Below, piece after piece: positions 28,124 to 34,745 of a DNA stretch of 64,000 nucleotides. Below the pieces are notes generated by a model that saw nothing but the letters and a program-made list of their open reading frames with translations, was not told where the DNA came from and ran no database searches. This stretch comes from Neoasaia chiangmaiensis (GTDB lineage: Bacteria > Pseudomonadota > Alphaproteobacteria > Acetobacterales > Acetobacteraceae): positions 2,506,501 through 2,570,500 of the forward strand of contig NZ_CP014691.1 of NCBI RefSeq assembly GCF_002005465.1. Direction: 5' to 3'. The number at the start of each line of letters is the position of its first letter. The stretch's first letter is position 1. The position numbers and the translations under genes were made by a program.

Positions 28124-29302
28124 ATGAACGAGCATCATATTCCTGAATCGGTTCGGCTGGCGCGGCGGACCCTGCTGGCGTCGGCGCCTCTTTGGCTTGG
28201 GGGATGCGCGCAAGGCCGACAGGAAGCGCGTTTCGCGGACGTGCACCGTCGCATACGGCGTGCCATCGCTGACCGGCAGACGCTCGGCGCGGTCGTGGCC
28301 ATCGGGCATGGCGGGCAGGTCGTGTATCATGGCGCGTTCGGCCTGCGCGCCGTGGTGCCGCAGCGCCTGCCGATGCAATGGGAGACACGTTTCGACATGG
28401 CGTCGCTCACGAAAGTGCTGATCACGGCGCCGAGCGTGATGCAGTTCTGGGAGCAGGGCCTTTTCGATCTGGACGATCCCGTGGCCCGTTACTGGCCGGC
28501 TTTCGGTGCGAATGGCAAGGACGGGATCACCATCCGCATGTTGCTGACGCATTATTCCGGTCTGCCGCCGGATCTCGACCTGATCGAAACATGGTCGGGA
28601 CGCGAGGCGGCCTTGCAGCGCGTGATCGCAGCGGCGCCGACGGCAACGCCGGGGCGGAACTTTGTCTATAGCGATATCAATTTCATCACGCTCGGCGTGC
28701 TCGTCGAGCAGTGGAGCGGGATGTCGCTGGCCGATTATGCGCGCGAACATATTCTTCTGCCGCTGGGCATGACGGAATCGGGGTTCCTGCCGCCGGAGGC
28801 CTGGCGCGCGTCGATTGCCCCGACGCAATACGACGAGCATGGACACCTGTTGCAGGGCGTGGTGCACGACCCGACGGCGCGACGAATGGGTGGCGTGGCG
28901 GGGCATGCGGGCCTGTTCTCGGATGCGCGGGATACGATCTTCTATGCGCAGGCGCTGCTGGACCGTCTGGCCGGGCGCCCCAGCGCGTTCCCCTTGAAGC
29001 AGGCGACGCTGAGGATGATGACGACGCCGCAGCAGCCCAGGACGGATGCGACCGACCTGCGTGGGCTCGGATGGGACATCGCCACGCATTTTTCATCGCC
29101 GCGTGGCGATATTTTTCCGAAGGGATCGTTCGGACATACCGGCTTCACCGGAACGTCGCTCTGGTTCGACCCGCTTTCCGATAGTTACGTGATGCTGTTG
29201 ACCAATCGCGTGCATCCCGATGGCAAGCGGAGTGTCGTATCGTTGCGGCGCGATGTGGCAACGCTGGCGGCAAAGGCGCTGGGACTGGAAAAGACTGTCT
29301 AG
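28124..29302 (+). CDS. Serine hydrolase of the beta-lactamase/DD-peptidase family, putative lipoprotein
   Basis: 392 residues. The N-terminus has an arginine pair and hydrophobic stretch ending in the lipobox LGGC (Cys28), so it is probably a lipoprotein. Catalytic motifs are Ser94-Leu-Thr-Lys97 in FDMASLTKVLIT, the Tyr-x-x-Asn-like YSDIN in NFVYSDINFITLG, and HTG in GHTGFTGTSLWFD. The fold is shared by class C beta-lactamases, DD-peptidases and EstB-like esterases; substrate cannot be decided. ATG 28124 and 28115 are both usable. It is divergent from the SSS transporter. Confidence 0.85.
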   Translation: MNEHHIPESVRLARRTLLASAPLWLGGCAQGRQEARFADVHRRIRRAIADRQTLGAVVAIGHGGQVVYHGAFGLRAVVPQRLPMQWETRFDMASLTKVLITAPSVMQFWEQGLFDLDDPVARYWPAFGANGKDGITIRMLLTHYSGLPPDLDLIETWSGREAALQRVIAAAPTATPGRNFVYSDINFITLGVLVEQWSGMSLADYAREHILLPLGMTESGFLPPEAWRASIAPTQYDEHGHLLQGVVHDPTARRMGGVAGHAGLFSDARDTIFYAQALLDRLAGRPSAFPLKQATLRMMTTPQQPRTDATDLRGLGWDIATHFSSPRGDIFPKGSFGHTGFTGTSLWFDPLSDSYVMLLTNRVHPDGKRSVVSLRRDVATLAAKALGLEKTV

Positions 29303-29486
29303 TCTCAACAACCCCGTCGGGAAGCGATGACTCTCAGGACGACGAAGCGATACCGGATCGCCTGACAGGCGTTTTAACTGGGAAGACGGGGTCGGCGGCG
29401 TGATGCTGGTCCCTGATTTCCGGCATGCCGAAATCCTTGCGCTGTCGGGTATTTATTGCAATCGCGGTCGATCTCGACTATGTCTG

Positions 29487-29534
29487 TGGCATAATGACAA
29501 AATCAAAAGGCGCCCCATTGTGGGCGCTTTTTTT
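29487..29534 (+). promoter_or_regulatory. Extended -10 promoter element immediately followed by a terminator hairpin
   Basis: TGGCATAAT (29487-29495) is an extended -10 element with 5 of 6 matches to TATAAT; no good -35 is seen. Starting about 10 bases beyond the likely transcription start, GCGCCC (29510-29515) pairs with GGGCGC (29522-29527) and is followed by seven T residues to 29534, with an A-run in front so it can terminate both ways. The hairpin ends 17 bases before the ATG of a holin-like gene. This layout resembles phage late promoters controlled by antitermination. It may also simply end the upstream transcript. Confidence 0.4.
29505..29534. terminator. Bidirectional rho-independent terminator
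   Basis: Six-base GC stem GCGCCC/GGGCGC with a six-base loop, A-run AAAA before and T-run of seven after. The serine hydrolase gene ends about 200 bases upstream, so it may terminate that transcript. Confidence 0.85.
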
Positions 29535-29551
29535 ATGCGCGGAATTTGAAC

Positions 29552-29881
29552 ATGGCGATTGATTTGCAGATCAACCCGGCTGATGGCGGCCCGCTGGCTT
29601 TGCGCCTGCTGGAAGATCGGGTGCTGAGGCTGGAGACGTTGTCGGGCACGTTGTCCGACCAGCATGAGCAGCTTCGCGCGGAGATGCGGCACGAAATCCT
29701 GTCGCTGCGTGACCAGATGAAGGCGTTGGAGAGCAAGGTGGAAGACGGTAACCGGATCGTCAACGGCAAGCTTGACCGCCTGATCGGTGAGCGCGCAGTG
29801 GTGACGGGGCTGATTACGCTTGTGACGTCTGTGCTGGGGACGGGTGCCGTGCATATCGCGTTGTCGATGGGGATTCACTGA
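29552..29881 (+). CDS. Holin-like phage protein with coiled coil and one C-terminal membrane helix
   Basis: 109 residues from ATG 29552. The N-terminal two thirds form a charged helix with heptad spacing (LRLLEDRVLRLETLSGTLSD, then QMKALESKVEDG), followed by a single transmembrane helix near the C-terminus (VVTGLITLVTSVLGTGAVHI). This plan is common to phage holins or spanin-like membrane proteins of the DUF1515/hemolysin XhlA type. Its stop overlaps the next gene, a lysozyme-like protein, by one base. Family assignment is from architecture, not strong sequence identity. Confidence 0.5.
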   Translation: MAIDLQINPADGGPLALRLLEDRVLRLETLSGTLSDQHEQLRAEMRHEILSLRDQMKALESKVEDGNRIVNGKLDRLIGERAVVTGLITLVTSVLGTGAVHIALSMGIH

Positions 29882-30360
29882 TGTCCGGTATCGATGTCAG
29901 ACAGTTGAAATACCTTGTGGTCGCGCCTTCCCTGGCGGCGCTGGGGCTGAACGAACCGGCGGCGATCAATCTGGTGACGGGTACTGCGCTGGCCGAGACG
30001 CGCGCGGTCTATCTGCGTCAACTCAATGACGGGCCGGCACTGGGGCTATGGCAGATGGAGCCGTCGACACATGATGACTGCTGGGCCAATTTCCTGAATT
30101 TTCCAGCGCAAAAGCGTTTCCTGACGGTTCTGCGGGGTATGTTGAGCCCCGATTTGCCGAAGGCGGCGCAGCTGGTGACGAACCTGCGGTATGCGGCTGC
30201 GATGACGCGGATCAGGTTCTATCGTGTGGCGGAAAATCTGCCGTTGGCGGATAATGCAGCCGCGCAAAGCGCCTATCACAAGAAATATTATAATTCTTGT
30301 CTTGGTTCGGCAAATGCCGATGCGAATACTGGGCTTTTTCAGCAGGCTATCGATGCGTGA
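29881..30360 (+). CDS. Phage-type lysozyme/transglycosylase-like protein
   Basis: 159 residues. The region around residues 29-65 reads LVTGTALAETRAVYLRQLND and then LGLWQMEPSTHDDCW, like the active-site part of lysozyme-like phage proteins, where a Glu (in LAETRA) and the Gly-Leu-Trp-Gln-Met-Glu-Pro stretch line the site. The C-terminus RYAAAMTRIRFYRVAENLPL is typical of a group of small phage proteins I know only as hypothetical. No signal peptide is present, consistent with a holin-dependent endolysin. It is coupled to the holin-like gene. The exact enzyme activity is inferred. Confidence 0.5.
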   Translation: MSGIDVRQLKYLVVAPSLAALGLNEPAAINLVTGTALAETRAVYLRQLNDGPALGLWQMEPSTHDDCWANFLNFPAQKRFLTVLRGMLSPDLPKAAQLVTNLRYAAAMTRIRFYRVAENLPLADNAAAQSAYHKKYYNSCLGSANADANTGLFQQAIDA

Positions 30361-30382
30361 TGTGGCGGTGCCGAGGACATTT

Positions 30383-30463
30383 ATGCATCACGCTCTCGAC
30401 ACCACCATCAACATTAACGAATTATTTGTGACGAAAAAGGGGCAGAAGATGCCGATTGAATGA
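30383..30463 (+). CDS. Possible 26-residue peptide after the lysis-like pair
   Basis: MHHALDTTININELFVTKKG and six more residues, with a GAGGA site five bases before the ATG. It ends just before the convergent priA stop. It may be a small phage-derived peptide, or a chance reading frame at the edge of a prophage remnant. Confidence 0.2.
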   Translation: MHHALDTTININELFVTKKGQKMPIE

Positions 30464-30467
30464 AATT

Positions 30468-32720
30468 TCACAAAAACGATACAGGATCGATATCAATATC
30501 GACGCGCTCCTGCGATGCCGTGCGCAGGCCGGCCAGCCATTGACGCAGGATCGGCTGCACCGCGACGTTGCGTCGTGTGCGCAGGAGAAGGCGTCGGCGA
30601 TGTCGGCCACGCAGCATGGCGAGCGGGGCCGGGGCGGGACCCAGGATCTGCACGCCGGGAAGATGTGGCGCGTGCTCCCCGATGGTGCGGGCCAATGCGT
30701 CGGCGGCCTCCGCCGTTGCGGCGCTGACGATAAGCGCGGCGAGGCGACCGTAGGGCGGCCAGAAGCCGGGGCGGCGCTGGTTCGCTTCCTGCTCCATGAA
30801 AGCGCGATAATCGTTGGAGACGAGGGCCTGCATAACCGGATGTTCGCTGACATAGCTTTGCAGCAGGACGCGACCGGGCGCCTCCGCACGACCGGCGCGC
30901 CCGGCGACCTGATGCAGCAGTTGCACGGTGCGTTCCGCGGCGCGCAGATCGCCGCCGCCGAGACCCAGATCGGCGTCCACCACGCCGACGAGCGTCAGAT
31001 GAGGAAAGTGCCAGCCCTTGGCGACAATCTGCGTGCCGATGATGAGGTCGACCTCCCGCGCGGCGATGCGCCGGACGGCGTCCGCCGTGGCCTGGGGTGA
31101 GCCGAGCGTGTCGGACGCCATCACCAGGATGCGGGCATCCGGGAAAAGCGCGCGCGATTCCTCGAGAATGCGTTCGATGCCTGGCCCGATCGGCACGAGG
31201 CTTCCTTCCGCCTGACAGTTCGGGCAGGTCGGAGGCAGGGGGTCGGTATGGCCGCAATGGTGGCAGGCCAGTTCACGCCGGGCGCGATGTTCCACCAGCC
31301 ACGCCGAACAGTTCGGGCATTCCATGCGGAAGCCGCAGGCGCGACACAGCGTCAGCGGGGCATAGCCGCGACGATTGAGGAAAAGCATGGCCTGTTCCTG
31401 CCGTGCGAAGCTTTCGTTGATGGCTTCGGTCAGGACCGGTGAAAGAAAGAGGCCACGTTCGGGCGGGTGCGCGCGCATGTCGATCAGCCCGACTTCGGGC
31501 AGGACCGCGCCACCGTGTCGGGCGGCCAGCGTGAGATGGGCGTAGCGGCCCGCCTCGACATTGGCGAGGCTTTCCAGGCTTGGTGTCGCGGAGACGAGCA
31601 CGACCGGTACATCGGCGATCCGGGCGCGCAGGACGGCCATGTCGCGGCCATGATAGGTGACGCCGTCTTCCTGCTTGAATGCCGTATCGTGTTCTTCATC
31701 CACGACGATCAGGCCGAGGTCCGGGAAGGGCAGGAAAAGCGCCGAGCGCGCCCCTACGACCACGCGGGCCTGTCCTTCGGCAACCGCGCGCCATGTCATG
31801 CGCCGTCGCTTGGCGCCGAGATCGGAATGCCAGACGGCGGCCTGCGCCCCGAAGCGCCGGGCGAAACGGTCGGTCCACTGGGCGGATAGTGCGATTTCCG
31901 GCAGGAGGACCAGCACCTGCCGGCCCTGCCGCAAGGCCTGGGCGACGGCTTCCAGATACACCTCGGTCTTGCCCGAGCCGGTGACACCTTCAAGCAGTGT
32001 CGCGCTGTAGCGCCGAGCGTCGACGGCCTCGCTCAGGGCCTGGGCGACGATGGCCTGTTCGTCCGATAGTACCGGTGGCCGGAAATCGGGATCGAGTGCT
32101 GCGAACGGTGCGGCGACGGGAATGACCATTTCGCGAATAAGGCCGACATTGGCCAGCCCGCGCACGACGCTGGGGCCCACATCGGCGATGGTGGCCAGCT
32201 CGGCGGTGGTGCGCGGCGCATTGCCGAGGGCGTCCAGCACTTTCCGTCGCGCCGGCGTGAGGCGGACTTCCGTCGGATCGGCATTCCCGCGCACCCATCC
32301 CAGCGCCGGACGCGGCGGTTCCGCGCTGCATGCGCGTATGGCCATGGCCAGAACGAGGCCGGGCGGCGTCAGCGTGTAGGCGGCGAGCCAATCGATGAAT
32401 CGGCGCAGCGTTTCCGGGATGCGTGGGGTGCCGAGCAGGGCCCGGACAGGCCGGAGCCGCCTGCGCTCGATGGGCTGGGAGGGTTCCGGTGCGAAATCGG
32501 CGGGGACGGTGCTGGTCGCGTCCCAGACGCAGCCGATCTCTTCCCGTCGGCCCAGCGGCACGGTGACGAGATCGCCCGGCTCGACGGTATCGGGCGGCAG
32601 GAAGCCGAGATAATCCAGCGGGCCGGGAAACGGCAGCGGCAGCAGGACCGACAGGCGCGGGCGTGCTGCGTCGGGGCTCTCGCGCTCTGCTGCGCCGTCA
32701 TCTAAGGTCATGGATGCCAT
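30468..32720 (-). CDS. priA: Primosomal replication protein N', helicase PriA
   Basis: 750 residues. PriA recognises stalled or repaired forks and reloads the DnaB replisome. The N-terminal 3'-end-binding domain is RLSVLLPLPFPGPLDYLGFL. The helicase domain has Walker A in GVTGSGKTEVYLEAV (about residue 245) and the DEEH box VDEEHDTAFKQEDG. Two zinc sites are visible as Cys pairs in CRACGFRMECPNC and CHHCGHTDPLPPTCPNC. ATG 32720 is preferred over later ATG 32711. Confidence 0.96.
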   Translation of the reverse strand: MASMTLDDGAAERESPDAARPRLSVLLPLPFPGPLDYLGFLPPDTVEPGDLVTVPLGRREEIGCVWDATSTVPADFAPEPSQPIERRRLRPVRALLGTPRIPETLRRFIDWLAAYTLTPPGLVLAMAIRACSAEPPRPALGWVRGNADPTEVRLTPARRKVLDALGNAPRTTAELATIADVGPSVVRGLANVGLIREMVIPVAAPFAALDPDFRPPVLSDEQAIVAQALSEAVDARRYSATLLEGVTGSGKTEVYLEAVAQALRQGRQVLVLLPEIALSAQWTDRFARRFGAQAAVWHSDLGAKRRRMTWRAVAEGQARVVVGARSALFLPFPDLGLIVVDEEHDTAFKQEDGVTYHGRDMAVLRARIADVPVVLVSATPSLESLANVEAGRYAHLTLAARHGGAVLPEVGLIDMRAHPPERGLFLSPVLTEAINESFARQEQAMLFLNRRGYAPLTLCRACGFRMECPNCSAWLVEHRARRELACHHCGHTDPLPPTCPNCQAEGSLVPIGPGIERILEESRALFPDARILVMASDTLGSPQATADAVRRIAAREVDLIIGTQIVAKGWHFPHLTLVGVVDADLGLGGGDLRAAERTVQLLHQVAGRAGRAEAPGRVLLQSYVSEHPVMQALVSNDYRAFMEQEANQRRPGFWPPYGRLAALIVSAATAEAADALARTIGEHAPHLPGVQILGPAPAPLAMLRGRHRRRLLLRTRRNVAVQPILRQWLAGLRTASQERVDIDIDPVSFL

Positions 32721-32807
32721 GCATATTGTCGAACGTTCTTCATCCGGTCCCGGTTCTAGCCCAAGGCGGCGGCCTCGTCGCCTCAATCCTTGTCGGATGA
32801 TCTATCC

Positions 32808-33761
32808 ATGATGGCCCGGGCGGCGCTGGACGCGTGGCTGTCCTGGCTGGCGCAGGCGCGACGTGCGAGCGGAAACACGGTCGCCGCCTACCGGGGCGAC
32901 ATCGAACAGGCGCTTGGTTTCCTGACCGATCATCTGGGCCAGGAGCCGGATCTGGCGGCGTTGCAGCGCCTGTCCCTGGCGGATCTGCGGGCATGGCTGG
33001 CGTATGAAACGGCGCGGGCGGAACGGGGTGTCACCGGTCGTGTCGGGACGCGTGACGGGCAGGCACGAACGCGGGCGCGCCGTGTTTCCGCCCTGCGGTC
33101 GTTTTTCCGCTATCTCTCCGAACGGCACGATATCGACAACCCTGCGCCGGGTCTCCTCGCCGCACCACGCGTCAAGAGACGGCTGCCGCGCCCCCTGACG
33201 CGCGATCAGGCGCTGGCGGCGCCGGAGGAAATCGCCGTCATGGCGCATACGGGGATTGGCGCCCTGCGCGATGAGGCGCTGTTTACGCTGCTTTACGGCA
33301 CCGGCATGCGGATCGGCGAAGCGCTGGCGCTGAATATCGGCGATCTCGATGCGTCCGGTGGCGATGTTCTGCGTGTTGTCGGCAAGGGCGGCCGCGTGCG
33401 CATGGTGCCGCTTCTGCCGATCGTGGCGAAGGCGCTGACGGACTGGCGTGCCCAGCATCCGTCACCATCGCCCGATGCACCGCTTTTCGTGGGCGCACGC
33501 GGCGGGCGGTTGCAGGCCCCTGTAGCGCGGCGGGCCATGCAGCAATGGCGGAATACGACGGGTGCTGCCGCGAGTGCGACCCCCCATGCGCTACGCCATT
33601 CCTTCGCGACGCACATGCTGGAGGGTGGCGCGGATTTGCGTGCGATTCAGGAACTGCTGGGCCATGCCAGCCTTTCGACGACGCAGACCTATACCCTGGC
33701 CGATGAAAAGCATCTGATGTCCGTCTGGCAGGCGGCGCATCCGCGCGCGCGCCGGTCATGA
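32808..33761 (+). CDS. xerC: Tyrosine recombinase XerC
   Basis: 317 residues from ATG 32808; an in-frame TTG at 32790 is another possibility. XerC, with XerD, resolves chromosome dimers at dif. The N-terminal SAM-like DNA-binding domain includes SGNTVAAYRGDIEQALGFL. The catalytic Arg-Lys-His-Arg-His-Tyr set is visible: Arg in LLYGTGMRIGEALALN, Lys in VVGKGGRVRMVP, His and Arg in HALRHSFATHML, His in ELLGHASLSTTQTYT and the nucleophilic Tyr in the same stretch. It is not accompanied by phage genes, so it is the chromosomal type. Confidence 0.93.
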   Translation: MMARAALDAWLSWLAQARRASGNTVAAYRGDIEQALGFLTDHLGQEPDLAALQRLSLADLRAWLAYETARAERGVTGRVGTRDGQARTRARRVSALRSFFRYLSERHDIDNPAPGLLAAPRVKRRLPRPLTRDQALAAPEEIAVMAHTGIGALRDEALFTLLYGTGMRIGEALALNIGDLDASGGDVLRVVGKGGRVRMVPLLPIVAKALTDWRAQHPSPSPDAPLFVGARGGRLQAPVARRAMQQWRNTTGAAASATPHALRHSFATHMLEGGADLRAIQELLGHASLSTTQTYTLADEKHLMSVWQAAHPRARRS

Positions 33762-34723
33762 GGTGCCGCTGGTGGGCTGGCTTTCTGGGGCTGGGCGCGC
33801 TGGTTTCAGCGAGTGCCGCTATGGCGTCGCCCTGTCGCATGACGCCGGTCGCGCAGGTTCCCCTTCATGACGACGGATTGTTTCTTCATATTCCGGTCAT
33901 GCTCGACGGCCGGGCGGCGAGTGTTCTGGTCGATACGGGTTCGGAGGGAAGCCTGATTACCCCGGAGGGCGCGGATCGCCTGCGGCTGCGTCCGGATGCT
34001 GCGCATGCGACGTTCATGCAGGGGCCGAACGGACGCGGCCAACTGGTGCCGAACCTGCTGGTCTCCTCCATGCGGATCGGCGCGATGGACCTTGGCGCGC
34101 GCACCATGCCGCTCGGTGCATTGCCGGGGCTTCCGGCGGTGACGCCGCCGATCATGGGACTGATCGGCGCCGATGCGTGGCATGGCTATGATCTGGAGAT
34201 CGACGCGCCCCATGGACGGTTGACGTTATGGGCCGTTCGACTGGGATCGACGGTCTGCCGCCGACCGCCCGACTGGCCTGACGGCTACGCGGCATTGCCC
34301 GCTTTCACCGACGGCGGGCGTCTGACGGTAGCATTTCAACTGGATGGCCGCGCGGGTCGCGCACTGGTGGATAGCGGCGCGCGTTCGCATATCGTCGCGC
34401 GGCGTTTCGCGCATGAACTCGGGATCGGCGATGACGCACTGGCGCGCGATCCCGGCGGCATCACCAGCGGCGTGGACCTCAATGCACGACGTTACATGTG
34501 GCATCGCTTCCATCGCCTCACGCTGGGAGATGGGGCGGGGACGACGAATGCCGCCAATCCCGCATGGTCCGCGCCGGTTCTCACGGTCTCGGATATTCGC
34601 GATTCAGCGGATATGCTGCTCGGCGCCGACTGGTTTGCCCGGCACGATGTCTGGCTTTCCTATTCGACCGGGCAGGTTTTCGTCGCCGCACCGGAATCGC
34701 CGCGCGTGCCGCTGAGGCGATAA
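33758..34723 (+). CDS. Secreted retropepsin-like aspartic protease with two active-site motifs
   Basis: 321 residues with a Sec signal peptide (GFLGLGALVSASAAMASP). Two copies of the retroviral-type aspartic protease half occur: Asp-Thr-Gly in ASVLVDTGSEGSLITPEGAD (about residue 61) and Asp-Ser-Gly in ALVDSGARSHIVARRFAHEL (about residue 205), each followed by a hydrophobic-Gly element (IMGLIGADAW and MLLGADWFARHD). A single chain with two halves resembles pepsin-like proteases more than a homodimeric retropepsin. The start overlaps the xerC stop by 4 bases. The substrate is unknown. Confidence 0.8.
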   Translation: MRCRWWAGFLGLGALVSASAAMASPCRMTPVAQVPLHDDGLFLHIPVMLDGRAASVLVDTGSEGSLITPEGADRLRLRPDAAHATFMQGPNGRGQLVPNLLVSSMRIGAMDLGARTMPLGALPGLPAVTPPIMGLIGADAWHGYDLEIDAPHGRLTLWAVRLGSTVCRRPPDWPDGYAALPAFTDGGRLTVAFQLDGRAGRALVDSGARSHIVARRFAHELGIGDDALARDPGGITSGVDLNARRYMWHRFHRLTLGDGAGTTNAANPAWSAPVLTVSDIRDSADMLLGADWFARHDVWLSYSTGQVFVAAPESPRVPLRR

Positions 34724-34745
34724 CCAGCCGAAGCGGTGCTTTCAT

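Noticed and set aside
29359-29375. Terminator for the serine-hydrolase gene (CGCC/GGCG with TTTT)
   Set aside because: The stem is only four base pairs, too weak to call, while a strong terminator lies 130 bases further on.
29303-30467. A complete prophage
   Set aside because: Only two lysis-like genes and perhaps one short peptide are present. No integrase, capsid, terminase or attachment sites are visible; the neighbouring xerC is of the chromosomal type.
33758-34723. Retrotransposon or retroviral origin of the aspartic protease
   Set aside because: The gene has a bacterial Sec signal, normal GC-rich codon use and no reverse transcriptase or integrase nearby. Such proteins are common in proteobacteria.
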